From contig NZ_SNVW01000009.1 of NCBI RefSeq assembly GCF_004361695.1, positions 62,001 through 126,000 of the forward strand: a DNA stretch of 64,000 nt. Reading direction: 5' to 3'. This DNA comes from Curtobacterium flaccumfaciens. GTDB lineage: Bacteria; Actinomycetota; Actinomycetes; Actinomycetales; Microbacteriaceae. Position numbers and translations under genes: made by a program. Below are positions 52,141 through 61,469 of the stretch, one piece after another; position 1 is the first letter of the stretch; every line of letters begins with the position of its first letter. The notes under the pieces are model-generated. The model was not told where the DNA came from, did not search any database, and was given only the letters and a program-made list of their open reading frames with translations.

Positions 52141-53004
52141 TCAGGAGACGGTGAGGAGTTCGGCGCCGCGTTCGGTGACGACGAGCGTGTGCTCGAACTG
52201 TGCGGTCCAGGACTTGTCGCGGGTCGAGACCGTCCAGTCGTCGGACCAGATGTCGGCCTCGATGCCGCCGAGGGTGAGCATCGGCTCGATCGTGAACACC
52301 ATGCCGGGCTCGATCACGTCGTCGAAGCGCGGTGCGTCGTAGTGGGGGATGATCAGCCCGGAGTGGAACGCCCGACCGACCCCGTGTCCGGTGTAGTCGC
52401 GGACCACGCCGTAGCCGAAGCGCTTCGCGTAGGCCTCGATGGCGCGGCCGATCACGTTCACCTGGCGGCCGGGGGCGACTGCGCGGATGCCGCGACGCAG
52501 GGCCTCCTCGGTGCGGGTGACGAGGTCCTCGATCTCGGGCGCCGCGTGGCCGACGACGAAGGTCCGGTTCGTGTCCCCGTGCATCCCGTCCTTGTAGGCG
52601 GTGATGTCGATGTTGACGAGGTCGCCCTCCTGCAGGACGGTGTCGTCGGGGATGCCGTGGCAGATGACCTCGTTGAGGCTGGAGCAGAGCGACTTGGGGT
52701 AGCCGCGGTAGCCGAGCGTCGAGGGGTAGGCGCCGTGGCCGACGATGAACTCGTGGCCGATCCGGTCGAGCTCGTCCGTGGTGACACCGGGGCGGATCGC
52801 TTCGCCGACCGCGTCGATCGCCTGCGAGGCGATGCGACCCGCGACGCGGATGCGCTCGATCTCCTCCGGCGTGTAGGTGTCGCCGTGGCCGAGCTCGTCG
52901 GGCTCGGCCCGGCCGACGTACTCCGGACGCTCGATGTCCTTCGGGACGGTGCGCTGCGGGGAGATCCGGCCGGCGGTCAGGTGTCCGTGTTCGTCCCGGG
53001 GCAT
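52141..53004 (-). CDS. map: Methionine aminopeptidase, type I
   Basis: Encodes 287 residues. The metal ligands are visible in order: CHGIPDD region His, [20 protein letters not shown] (two Asp), [12 protein letters not shown] (His), [11 protein letters not shown] (Glu) and [13 protein letters not shown] (Glu). It removes N-terminal methionine from new proteins. About 40 residues precede the core, including a PQRTVP stretch typical of the actinobacterial enzyme with an SH3-binding-like N-terminus. The ATG follows TAGAGT by seven bases. Confidence 0.96.
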   Translation of the reverse strand: MPRDEHGHLTAGRISPQRTVPKDIERPEYVGRAEPDELGHGDTYTPEEIERIRVAGRIASQAIDAVGEAIRPGVTTDELDRIGHEFIVGHGAYPSTLGYRGYPKSLCSSLNEVICHGIPDDTVLQEGDLVNIDITAYKDGMHGDTNRTFVVGHAAPEIEDLVTRTEEALRRGIRAVAPGRQVNVIGRAIEAYAKRFGYGVVRDYTGHGVGRAFHSGLIIPHYDAPRFDDVIEPGMVFTIEPMLTLGGIEADIWSDDWTVSTRDKSWTAQFEHTLVVTERGAELLTVS

Positions 53005-53101
53005 GGCGACCACTCTATCCGGGCGCGGCGGCTGCGCGGACGCTCGCGACGGGCTGTGGTGGAGGGTGCGGACGACGGGCAGGCGGCCAGCGGCAGTGGA
53101 C

Positions 53102-53162
53102 GCGACCGCCTGGAGGCGCGGCTCCGGTCCGCCGGGCCGGCACCGCGCCTCCAGGCGGTCGC
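53102..53162. repeat. Palindromic element, family A (copy 7, long-loop subtype)
   Basis: GCGACCGCCTGGAGGCGCGG (53102-53121) and its reverse complement (53143-53162) flank a 21-base loop with GGTCCGCCGG. Copy 8 at 63137-63197 has the same outer arms and loop core, so the two form a distinct subtype. It is between divergent genes. Confidence 0.9.
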
Positions 53163-53198
53163 CGCACGCACCCGCACCCACGTGGGTACGGTGGCGGC

Positions 53199-53378
53199 AT
53201 GAGCGAAGAACGCATCGAGTCCCAGTGGTGGTTCAACGAGAAGACGCACGCCGTCGAGCAGGGCCCGCAGTCCCCGCAGCGCGACCGCATCGGCCCGTTC
53301 GACTCCCGCGAGGACGCGCAACACGCCCTGGACCGGATCAAGGCCAACAACGAGCGGTGGGACGACCAGGACCAATAG
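53199..53378 (+). CDS. Small SPOR-like protein (59 aa)
   Basis: Encodes 59 residues. [20 protein letters not shown], then [20 protein letters not shown], resembles the short actinobacterial proteins annotated as SPOR-domain-like (W.F....VE.G....R.GP..TR..A..AL). It is acidic and has no signal peptide. TACGGT lies six bases before the ATG. It lies 49 bases before glnA2. Confidence 0.75.
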   Translation: MSEERIESQWWFNEKTHAVEQGPQSPQRDRIGPFDSREDAQHALDRIKANNERWDDQDQ

Positions 53379-53427
53379 GCTGTACGGACGGCCATCGACC
53401 GGCCGGAAGCACACGGAAAGGGCGTGC

Positions 53428-54765
53428 ATGGACAAGCAGACGGACTTCGTGCTCCGCACCATCGAGGAGCGGGGCATCAAGTTCATCCGACTCTGGTTCA
53501 CGGACGTCATCGGGACGCTGAAGTCGGTGGCGATCGCCCCGGCCGAGGTCGAGGGTGCGTTCGCCGAGGGAATCGGGTTCGACGGCTCCGCGATCGAGGG
53601 ACTCACCCGCTCGTACGAGGCGGACGTCCTGGCGCACCCGGACCCCTCGACGTTCCAGATCCTGCCGTGGCGCGGGGAGATCGACCCCACGGCGCGGATG
53701 TTCTGCGACATCACGACCCCGGACGGCCAGCCCGCCGTCGCCGACCCGCGCAACGTGCTCAAGCGCACGCTGGCCCGGGCGAGCGAGCGCGGGTTCACGT
53801 TCTACACGCACCCCGAGATCGAGTTCTACCTGCTGAAGAGCCGCGACTGGAAGGACGGCGGCCCGCAGCCCGTCGACCAGGCCGGCTACTTCGACAACGT
53901 CCCCGGCGGCAGCGCCCACGACTTCCGTCGGCGGTCGGTCCGCATGCTCGAGGACCTCGGCATCTCGGTGGAGTTCTCCCACCACGAGGCCGGCCCGGGC
54001 CAGAACGAGATCGACCTCCGCTACGCCGACGCACTGACGATGGCGGACAACATCATGACGTTCCGCACGGTCGTGAAGGAAGTGGCGATCGAGCAGGGCG
54101 TCTACGCGACGTTCATGCCGAAGCCGATCTCCGGCCAGCCCGGGTCCGGCATGCACACCCACGTGTCGCTGTTCGAGGGCGACCAGAACGCCTTCTACGA
54201 GGCCGGCGGCCAGTACCAGCTCTCCGAGACCGCGAAGCACTTCATCGCGGGCGTCCTGAAGCACGCGCCGGAGATCACCGCGGTCACGAACCAGTTCGTG
54301 AACTCGTACAAGCGGCTCTGGGGTGGTGACGAGGCCCCGTCGTTCGTGACGTGGGGGCACAACAACCGCTCGGCGCTCGTGCGCGTCCCGCTGTACAAGC
54401 CGAACAAGGGCCAGTCCTCGCGCATCGAGTACCGCGGCATCGACTCGGCGGCGAACCCGTACCTCGCGTACTCGCTGCTGCTCGCCGCCGGACTCAAGGG
54501 CATCGAGGAGGGCTACGAGCTCCCGCCCGAGGCCGAGGACAACGTCTGGAGCCTGACGGACTCCGAGCGCCGTGCCCTGGGCTACAGCCAGCTGCCGGCG
54601 AGCCTCGACCACGCCCTGAGCCTCATGGAGGACTCGGAGCTCGTGGCGGAGACACTCGGCGAGCAGGTCTTCAACTTCGTGCTGCTCAACAAGCGGCAGG
54701 AGTGGAAGCGCTACCGCGACCAGGTCACGCCGTTCGAGCTCGACACGAACCTCGGCGCGCTCTAG
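53428..54765 (+). CDS. glnA2: Glutamine synthetase, type I (GlnA2-like)
   Basis: Encodes 445 residues. It makes glutamine from glutamate, ammonia and ATP. GIGFDGSAIEGLTRSYEADV, EIEFYLL, FSHHEAGPGQNEIDLRYADA, PGSGMHTHVSLFEGDQNAFY and NNRSALVRVPLYKPNKGQSS are the standard active-site segments. The adenylylation tyrosine loop of GlnA1 is replaced (GYELPPEAEDNVWSLTDSER), as in GlnA2 enzymes. AAAGGG lies before the ATG. The glnE gene follows after 22 bases on the same strand. Confidence 0.95.
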   Translation: MDKQTDFVLRTIEERGIKFIRLWFTDVIGTLKSVAIAPAEVEGAFAEGIGFDGSAIEGLTRSYEADVLAHPDPSTFQILPWRGEIDPTARMFCDITTPDGQPAVADPRNVLKRTLARASERGFTFYTHPEIEFYLLKSRDWKDGGPQPVDQAGYFDNVPGGSAHDFRRRSVRMLEDLGISVEFSHHEAGPGQNEIDLRYADALTMADNIMTFRTVVKEVAIEQGVYATFMPKPISGQPGSGMHTHVSLFEGDQNAFYEAGGQYQLSETAKHFIAGVLKHAPEITAVTNQFVNSYKRLWGGDEAPSFVTWGHNNRSALVRVPLYKPNKGQSSRIEYRGIDSAANPYLAYSLLLAAGLKGIEEGYELPPEAEDNVWSLTDSERRALGYSQLPASLDHALSLMEDSELVAETLGEQVFNFVLLNKRQEWKRYRDQVTPFELDTNLGAL

Positions 54766-54787
54766 CACCACCGACGAGCACCACGGC

Positions 54788-57784
54788 ATGACGAGCAGGA
54801 CGACGACGTCGCGTTCCGAGTTGGCCCGGCTGGGCTTCGCGGAGCTGTCGGAGAGCCTGGAACGCATCGCCGACCTGGAGGCACGGTTCGGCCCCGACCT
54901 GCGGGTCCCGGTGAGCGCCGCCCCGGCTCTGTGGGAGTCCACGGCCGATCCCGACGGCGCGCTCCGCGCGCTCGAGCGGCTGCTCGAGCGCGCGCCGGAC
55001 GAACTCCGCCCGGTGCTCGCCGACGAGGCCGCGGCGGAGCGCCTGGTGCGCCTGCTCGGCGCGTCGGTCGGGCTCGGCGAGTTCCTGCACCGTCGGCCGG
55101 CCGAGATCGCCCTGCTGCTCGAGCCGGTGACGGCGCCGTGGACGCAGGAGCGGTACACCGAGTCCCTGCTCGCCGCGATCGACGGTGCCACCGACGAGGA
55201 CGCCCGACTCCGGCTGCGGGTCCGCTACCGCCGGCACCTGGCGCAGATCGCACTGTTCGACGTGCTGAACGTCTCGCCGACCGAGGCGTTCCCCGCCGTC
55301 GCCGCGGGGCTGGCCGACCTGGCCGGGGCAGCGCTCGAGGCCGCGGTCGACGTCGCCCGGCGCGAGGTCCCGTTCCCGGCCGCCGACGTCGCCGCGACGC
55401 CGCTCGCCGTCATCGCCATGGGCAAGGCGGGCGCCCGCGAGCTCAACTACGTGAGCGACGTCGACGTCATCTTCGTCACCGAGCCGACGCTCGACCCGGA
55501 CGCGGAGCCCGATGCGGACGGCGGGTCGGCGCACGGCGTCGGCACCGACCGTGCCGTGCTCATCGCGACCCGGCTGGCGATCGCCGCGACGCACGCCATC
55601 ACCGACCTCGCCGCCGAGCCCGCGCTGTGGGAGGTCGACGCGAACCTCCGACCCGAGGGCAAGGACGGCGCCCTCGTCCGGACGCTCGACTCGCACGTGG
55701 CCTACTACGAGCGCTGGGCGAAGGCGTGGGAGTTCCAGGCGCTGCTCAAGGCCCGCCCGATCGCCGGGGCGGCGGACCTGGGGGAGCGCTACGCCGCGGC
55801 GGTGGCGCCCTTCGTCTGGACGTCCGCGAAGCGCCCCGGGTTCGTCGAGTCGGTGCAGCGGATGCGCGAGCGCGTCACCGAGCACATCCCGGACGCCGAG
55901 GTCGACCGGCAGCTGAAGCTCGGCCCCGGCGGCCTGCGGGACGTCGAGTTCACGGTGCAGCTGCTGCAGCTCGTGCACGGGCGGGACGACGAGTCGGTGC
56001 GGGTGCGGTCCACGCTCGAGGCGATGGACGCCCTCGCCGACGCCGGGTACGTCGGGCGACCCGAGGCCGCGCGCTTCGGTCCGGACTACGCCCTGCTGCG
56101 CGTGCTCGAGCACCGCATCCAGCTCCGTCGACTGCAGCGCACGCACCTCATGCCCTCGGACGAGGACGAACTCCGCGTGCTCGCGCGGTCGAGCGGGCTC
56201 GCGAAGTCCGCGTCGGCGCTCGAGACGCGCTGGCGTGCGGTGAAGCTCGAGGTCCGCGGCCTGCACGAGCGGCTGTTCTACCGTCCGCTGCTGTCCGCGG
56301 TGGCCGCGAGCGACGGCGAGATCGTCCTGACGAGCGACCAGGCCGTCGACCGCCTCGGCGCCATCGGCTTCGTCGACCCGGCCGGCGCGCTCAGCCACAT
56401 CCGGGCGCTGACACAGGGCACGAGTCGTCGCGCGGCGATCCAGCGGAACCTGCTGCCCGTCCTCCTGCGCTGGATGGCCGAGGGACCGGCGCCGGACCGA
56501 GCACTCCTGGCGTTCCGCCGCCTGAGCGACACCCTGGGGGAGTCGAGCTGGTTCCTCCGGATGCTCCGCGACTCGTCCGGAGCGGCGCACTCGCTCACGA
56601 CGGTCCTCTCCGAGTCGGCGTTCCTGTCCGGGCTGCTCGAGCGCTTCCCCGAGGCCGTCGCGTGGCTCGACGAACCCGAGACGCTCCTGCGTCCCCGTCC
56701 GATCGAGTCGCTGCTCGCCGAGGTCACCGCCGTCACGGCGCGCCACGGCGACGACGTCGACGGTGCGGCTGCACTCGTCCGGTCCGCGCGGCGTCGCGAG
56801 ATCCTGCGCCTCGGCATGGCCGCGGTCCTCGGCAACCTCGACGTCGACGCCCTCGGGCCCGCCCTGAGCGACGTGACCGAGGCGACGCTCACCGGTGCCT
56901 TCGCCCTGGCACGCCGTGACGCCCCGGCCGGCCTGGAGTTCGGCGTCGTCGCGATGGGACGCTACGGCGGACGGGAACTCGGCTTCGGCTCCGACGCCGA
57001 CGTCCTCTACGTGTACCGGGCACCGGCGGACCTGCCGTCCGAGCAGGCCTCCCGGTCGGCGCAGACGATCGTGCGGGAGCTCGCCCGGCTGACCGACGAC
57101 GCGATCCACCCGCTCGACCTCGACATCGACCTGCGACCCGAGGGGAAGAACGGCCCCGTGGTCCGCACCCTCGAGTCGTACGGGGCGTACTACGCGCGGT
57201 GGTCCCTGACGTGGGAGGCCCAGGCGCTCCTCCGGGCCCGCGGCGCCGTGGGGGACGAGCAGTTGCTCCGCGACTTCGAGCACCTCGCCGACCGCACCCG
57301 GTACCCGGAGCGGATCGACGACCTGCAGGTGCGCGAGGTCCGGCGCATCAAGGCCCGGGTCGAGTCGGAGCGACTGCCGCGCGGCGCCGATCCGGCACGG
57401 CACCTCAAGCTCGGTCGCGGGTCCCTCAGCGACGTCGAGTGGTTCGTGCAGCTCCTGCAGCTCCAGCACGCGCTGACGATCCCGGGGCTCCGGACCACCT
57501 CGACGCTCGAGGCGCTCGACGCCGCGACCGGGGCCGGGCTGGTCGGCGCCGAGGACGCCGAGCGGCTGGGGGCAGCGTGGCGGTTCGCCTCGCGGACGCG
57601 GAGCGCGCTCGTGCTCTGGTCGGGCAAGACGACCGACGTGCTGCCCGTCGACCGCGTCCAGCTCGAGGGGATCGCGCGGTTGATGGAGTACCCGCCGGGG
57701 TCGGCGTCGCAGCTCGAGGACGACTACCTCGGGGTCACCCGGCGCGCGCGGCAGGTGTTCGAGCGCGAGTTCTACGGCGCCTGA
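54788..57784 (+). CDS. glnE: Bifunctional glutamine synthetase adenylyltransferase/adenylyl-removing enzyme
   Basis: Encodes 998 residues with two nucleotidyltransferase domains: AMGKAGARELNYVSDVDVIF (about 215) in the adenylyl-removing half and AMGRYGGRELGFGSDADVLY (about 720) in the adenylylating half. Each is followed by its DLRPEGK..GALVRTLDS or DLRPEGKNGPVVRTLES motif. It sets GlnA1 activity in response to nitrogen status. No clear ribosome site precedes the ATG; translation may depend on glnA2. A hairpin follows at 57806. Confidence 0.96.
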   Translation: MTSRTTTSRSELARLGFAELSESLERIADLEARFGPDLRVPVSAAPALWESTADPDGALRALERLLERAPDELRPVLADEAAAERLVRLLGASVGLGEFLHRRPAEIALLLEPVTAPWTQERYTESLLAAIDGATDEDARLRLRVRYRRHLAQIALFDVLNVSPTEAFPAVAAGLADLAGAALEAAVDVARREVPFPAADVAATPLAVIAMGKAGARELNYVSDVDVIFVTEPTLDPDAEPDADGGSAHGVGTDRAVLIATRLAIAATHAITDLAAEPALWEVDANLRPEGKDGALVRTLDSHVAYYERWAKAWEFQALLKARPIAGAADLGERYAAAVAPFVWTSAKRPGFVESVQRMRERVTEHIPDAEVDRQLKLGPGGLRDVEFTVQLLQLVHGRDDESVRVRSTLEAMDALADAGYVGRPEAARFGPDYALLRVLEHRIQLRRLQRTHLMPSDEDELRVLARSSGLAKSASALETRWRAVKLEVRGLHERLFYRPLLSAVAASDGEIVLTSDQAVDRLGAIGFVDPAGALSHIRALTQGTSRRAAIQRNLLPVLLRWMAEGPAPDRALLAFRRLSDTLGESSWFLRMLRDSSGAAHSLTTVLSESAFLSGLLERFPEAVAWLDEPETLLRPRPIESLLAEVTAVTARHGDDVDGAAALVRSARRREILRLGMAAVLGNLDVDALGPALSDVTEATLTGAFALARRDAPAGLEFGVVAMGRYGGRELGFGSDADVLYVYRAPADLPSEQASRSAQTIVRELARLTDDAIHPLDLDIDLRPEGKNGPVVRTLESYGAYYARWSLTWEAQALLRARGAVGDEQLLRDFEHLADRTRYPERIDDLQVREVRRIKARVESERLPRGADPARHLKLGRGSLSDVEWFVQLLQLQHALTIPGLRTTSTLEALDAATGAGLVGAEDAERLGAAWRFASRTRSALVLWSGKTTDVLPVDRVQLEGIARLMEYPPGSASQLEDDYLGVTRRARQVFEREFYGA

Positions 57785-57805
57785 CCGACGCGCACACGCG
57801 CGACT

Positions 57806-57831
57806 GTTCGGGGCGCATGCGCGCGCCGAAC
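57806..57831. terminator. Hairpin after glnE
   Basis: GTTCGGGGCGC and GCGCGCCGAAC pair with one mismatch around a short loop, 21 bases after the glnE stop. It is a likely terminator. Confidence 0.55.
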
Positions 57832-58345
57832 CGGTGCGCCAACCTGTGCGTGACACGCCCGGGGTGACGTGTTTCGCACCGGGTTCCCACGTCCGCGCAG
57901 GTGAATTCCGCGTGACGGACACCGTCCCCCGTTCGGCGACCGGTGTACCCCGGCCGGTGCCGCACGCGTCGTCGTGACCGGACCGTGACCGACCGCATCC
58001 ACGACGCTCGACGCGGTGATCGCCCCGCGCCCCGCCGCGCCCGGCGATCACCCCGTGAACTGGACTTTTCTGCCCGCGTGCACCGCGCCTCCAGGCCGAC
58101 ACCGGCCCGTCGTCGACCGGACGGAGCGGTCCACCAGGTCCGCCGGAGTGCTGTCAGCAGCAGTGCGGACAAGCGCGACGCGACGAGAGGGGGACCGCGC
58201 TGTACCCCGTAACGTGCCCGTAACGCCCCCGCACGGGGGCCAAGTTGCGCGGGGCATCACGTTTCTGTCTCAATGGCACCACCCGAACCGGCCCTGATTC
58301 CCCGATGAAGCGGAATCTCCACCTCGAACGTTGAAGCAGGGATCA
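57832..58345 (+). promoter_or_regulatory. Long upstream region of the exopolysaccharide operon
   Basis: No gene is visible. It holds a 10-base hairpin, GGTGATCGCC (58015-58024) with GGCGATCACC (58043-58052), a half copy of palindromic family A (58080-58097), a GTAAC-n6-GTAAC direct repeat (58209-58224) resembling the MtrA site, a perfect GCCCCCG/CGGGGGC hairpin (58225-58240) and the AT-richer stretch TTTCTGTCTCAATGG near 58262. The operon is probably under several controls. The exact start point is not clear. Confidence 0.5.
58209..58224 (+). promoter_or_regulatory. MtrA-like direct repeat
   Basis: GTAACGTGCCCGTAAC: two GTAAC half sites 11 bases apart, the arrangement recognised by MtrA, the cell-envelope and osmotic response regulator of actinobacteria. 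It is 122 bases upstream of the first gene of the exopolysaccharide operon. Confidence 0.45.
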
Positions 58346-59950
58346 GTGTTCACCTTCATTCTGCAGATCAGGCAGATGGTCGAAGGGCACCCCGAGTTCT
58401 ACCTGTTCGCCGTGTACTCCGCGGTGATCTGGTTGCTCTGGTTGCTCAAGGTCGTCATCTCCGCCCGCTACCGCCCCTTCACCGGCACCTTCGTCGGTAC
58501 CACCAGTGTCGTCGTCCCCGTCGTGGACGAACCGCTCGACCTGTTCCGCGACGTGATCGGCCGCATGGTCGAGCAGCGTCCCGGCGAGATCATCGTCGTC
58601 ATCAACGGCGCCCGCAACGAGGCGCTGGAGGAGGTCTGCGACGAGTTCGCCCCGCTCGTCCGCTGGACCCACACGCCCATCCCGGGCAAGCGCAACGCCG
58701 TCAAGGTCGGCACCGAGATGTCCACGGGTGACATCACGGTGCTGGTCGACTCGGACACCGTCTGGACCCCCGGCGCGCTCGAGGAGCTCCTCAAGCCGTT
58801 CGCCGACGCCTCCGTCGGCGGGGTCACGACGCGTCAGCGCATCCTCGAGCCCGAGCGCAGCTGGATCACCCGCTGGGCGGACTGGCTGGAGAACTCCCGC
58901 GCGCTGTACTCGATGCCCGCGCAGAGCGTGCTCGGTCAGATCGGCTGCCTGCCCGGGCGCACGATCGCCTTCCGCCGCGACATCCTCATGCGCGTCATGG
59001 ACCGCTTCATGCACGAGAAGTTCATGGGTGTGTTCCTCGAGGTCTCCGACGACCGGACGCTCACGAACCTCACGCTCAAGGAGGGGTACCGCACCGTCTA
59101 CCAGTACACCTCGCTGGTCTACACGGACGCCCCGCTCCAGGTGAAGAAGCTGTTCAAGCAGCAGCTCCGCTGGGCCCGCGGCTCGCAGTACAACACGCTC
59201 CGGATGCTGCCGTGGATGCTCGGCCACGCGCCGATCCTCGCGCTGTTCTTCCTCACCGACATCATCCTGCCGTTCATGCTCTTCGGCGTGATCGCGGGCT
59301 GGATCTACCGCGCCTTCACCGGCCAGGGGGAGAACCTCTACCAGGGGATCCTGCAGCAGTACGGCTTCTCGACCGGCTTCATCTACGTGGCCGCGCTCAT
59401 GGTGGTCTCGTCGGTGCTCAGCATGGCGATCCGGCAGATGCGGCACCTCGCCGAGAAGCCGAGCGACTTCTTCCGGCTGCCGATGTTCATCATCGTGTCG
59501 ACGTTCTTCCTCATGCCGATCCGGCTCATCGGCTTCTTCCGCCTGGCGCACGCGTCCGGGTGGGGGACCCGTGCCGGTGCCTACGCCGGCGGGCCGATGG
59601 AGACCGAGCCCGACCAGGCCGACGCCGTGCAGCCGTCCGCCTTCGGCACGCAGACGCCGGTGAGCCCGATCGACGCGGCACCCCGTGCCGGGATCGACGT
59701 GGCGCCCCACGCTGGCGATGGTGACCAGCGTGCCGCCGACCGCGCGTTCGACGAGCTCTTCGGCCCGGACGCCACCACCAACTCGACCGCGACGGTCCTC
59801 GCCACGCGCCGGTCCGCCGCGCAGGCCTCCGTCGCTCCGGCACCCGCGAAGCAGGCCCCCGCCCGCGCCCGCCGGTACAACCCGTACGCCGCGATCCCGT
59901 ACTGCATCGGCATCGCGATCTTCGTCCTGGAGGCCTTCCTCATTGTCTGA
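58346..59950 (+). CDS. Membrane glycosyltransferase family 2 (hyaluronan/cellulose-synthase-like)
   Basis: Encodes 534 residues. An N-terminal helix (FYLFAVYSAVIWLLWLLKVV) is followed by the GT-A domain with TVLVDSDTVWTPGALEELLK (DxD), LEVSDDRTLTNLTLKEGYRT (base Asp) and KKLFKQQLRWARGSQYNTLR (QxxRW), then four or more helices forming the pore. This is the pattern of processive synthases. The tail (about 430-515) is disordered with a last helix (AAIPYCIGIAIFVLEAFLIV). GTG at 58346 was chosen for its AGGGA site; a TTG at 58331 is possible. It is cotranscribed with a hydrolase and UDP-glucose dehydrogenase. Confidence 0.88.
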   Translation: MFTFILQIRQMVEGHPEFYLFAVYSAVIWLLWLLKVVISARYRPFTGTFVGTTSVVVPVVDEPLDLFRDVIGRMVEQRPGEIIVVINGARNEALEEVCDEFAPLVRWTHTPIPGKRNAVKVGTEMSTGDITVLVDSDTVWTPGALEELLKPFADASVGGVTTRQRILEPERSWITRWADWLENSRALYSMPAQSVLGQIGCLPGRTIAFRRDILMRVMDRFMHEKFMGVFLEVSDDRTLTNLTLKEGYRTVYQYTSLVYTDAPLQVKKLFKQQLRWARGSQYNTLRMLPWMLGHAPILALFFLTDIILPFMLFGVIAGWIYRAFTGQGENLYQGILQQYGFSTGFIYVAALMVVSSVLSMAIRQMRHLAEKPSDFFRLPMFIIVSTFFLMPIRLIGFFRLAHASGWGTRAGAYAGGPMETEPDQADAVQPSAFGTQTPVSPIDAAPRAGIDVAPHAGDGDQRAADRAFDELFGPDATTNSTATVLATRRSAAQASVAPAPAKQAPARARRYNPYAAIPYCIGIAIFVLEAFLIV

Positions 59951-61469
59951 CCTCATCCGCTCCTCCGGTGCCTGGTGGGCCCAGTCCAGCAGGCACGCCC
60001 GACTCACCGCGATCGGCACCACCGCGATCGTCCTCGTCCTCGGGCTCATCACCTGGAACGTCTGGGTCTCGCCGGCCGGCTCCGTGTCGACCGCGGTCCA
60101 CCAGGCCCTCGGCGTCACCCCGCCGAAGAAGAAGGTCTCGGCGGCCGAGCTCCAGGCGAAGCTCACCGCCGCCCAGAAGGAGATCTGGGCCCTGGAGGGC
60201 AAGCTCGACTCCTCGACGGCGCAGGCCGGTTCGCGTGGCGACCAGATCGCGCAGCTCAAGGCGCAGCTCGCGTCGCTCCAGTCCCAGCTCGGTTCCGCCA
60301 AGAGCGGGTCGGGAGGCGCGTCCTCCTCCGGCGGGTCGGGTACCCGTGTCGACGCGGCCGGTTCCGGCGGCAACGGTTCCGGTGACACCGGCGGCGGCAA
60401 CGGCAACGGTGGCGGCTCCGGCGGTCCCGCGACGAACCCGAACACCGGGCCGTCGAAGGACCCCGACGGCCCCGACCCGATCACGACGCCGACGAAGCAG
60501 CAGGTCCTCGCCCAGCAGTCCCGCTGGTACGGCCTCTACACGGCGCAGGCGCCCTTCAACTGGTCCGAGTACGACCAGGTCTCGAAGGAGGTCGGGAAGG
60601 CCACGAACATGGTCGGCTTCTTCCAGGGCTTCGACCAGGACTTCAACCAGAACGCCGTCCAGCGTGCCTGGGCCAACGGTCGCCTGCCGATGATGACGTG
60701 GGAGTCCGCCCCGGCGAAGACCGGCAACGACGAGCCGTACGTCGCGGGCTACACGAACCAGGACATCATCTCGGGCAAGTTCGACGCCTACCTGACGAAG
60801 TACGCCCAGGCGCTCAAGTCGAACGGGATGCCGCTCGTGATCCGTCTCGACCACGAGATGAACGGCCAGTGGTACAACTGGTCCGAGGGCACGAAGCAGC
60901 AGAACGCGAACAAGTCCTACGTGGCGATGTGGCAGCACGTCTGGAACGTCTTCCAGGCCAACGGCGCGAACCAGTACGCCATCTGGGACTGGTCCCCGTC
61001 GCGCATCGACAAGCTCGGCAACGCGAAGTACCAGACGCTCGACTACATGGCCAACTACTACCCGGGTGCGAAGTACGTCGACTGGGTCGGCATGAGCGGC
61101 TACTACCGCGACGCAACCGAGGCCCCGACGTTCCAGAACACCTTCGGTGCGACCCTCGCCCAGATCCGGCAGATCGCGCCGGGCAAGGGGATCGTCCTCA
61201 ACGAGATCGGTGCCACCGAGACCGGGGGCAGTGTCTCGAACCCGCAGAAGTCGCAGTGGATCAACTCGCTGTTCGACGCCCTCGCGGACCCGGCCAACGC
61301 CGACATCATCGGCTTCTCGTACTTCAGCGAGACGGCGACGACCATCGTCGACGGCACCCGCACCACCAACGACTGGCGCCTCGACTCCCGTGCGGACAGC
61401 CTCCAGGCCTTCGCCGACGGCATCAAGCGCACCGACATCGACTACGACCTGCAGGAGGTCAAGCAATGA
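59943..61469 (+). CDS. Membrane-anchored glycoside hydrolase family 26 protein
   Basis: Encodes 508 residues from TTG at 59943, which overlaps the synthase stop and has GGAGG nine bases upstream. One membrane helix (about 23-43, TAIGTTAIVLVLGLITWNVW) is followed by a coiled coil (LQAKLTAAQKEIWALEGKLD, then IAQLKAQLASLQSQLG), a Gly/Ser linker and the catalytic barrel. IRLDHEMNGQWYNWSEGTK gives the acid/base Glu (about 305) and KGIVLNEIGATETGG the nucleophile Glu (about 420), as in GH26 mannanases. The enzyme would face the outside and trim or release the polymer made by the synthase. Confidence 0.88.
   Translation: MSDLIRSSGAWWAQSSRHARLTAIGTTAIVLVLGLITWNVWVSPAGSVSTAVHQALGVTPPKKKVSAAELQAKLTAAQKEIWALEGKLDSSTAQAGSRGDQIAQLKAQLASLQSQLGSAKSGSGGASSSGGSGTRVDAAGSGGNGSGDTGGGNGNGGGSGGPATNPNTGPSKDPDGPDPITTPTKQQVLAQQSRWYGLYTAQAPFNWSEYDQVSKEVGKATNMVGFFQGFDQDFNQNAVQRAWANGRLPMMTWESAPAKTGNDEPYVAGYTNQDIISGKFDAYLTKYAQALKSNGMPLVIRLDHEMNGQWYNWSEGTKQQNANKSYVAMWQHVWNVFQANGANQYAIWDWSPSRIDKLGNAKYQTLDYMANYYPGAKYVDWVGMSGYYRDATEAPTFQNTFGATLAQIRQIAPGKGIVLNEIGATETGGSVSNPQKSQWINSLFDALADPANADIIGFSYFSETATTIVDGTRTTNDWRLDSRADSLQAFADGIKRTDIDYDLQEVKQ

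Noticed and set aside
58048..58297. Short frames within the region upstream of the exopolysaccharide operon
   Set aside because: They have no start signals and run through hairpins and a family A half copy.
58331..58345. TTG at 58331 as the start of the glycosyltransferase
   Set aside because: GTG at 58346 has an AGGGA ribosome site at a good distance, whereas TTG has none; the difference is five residues.
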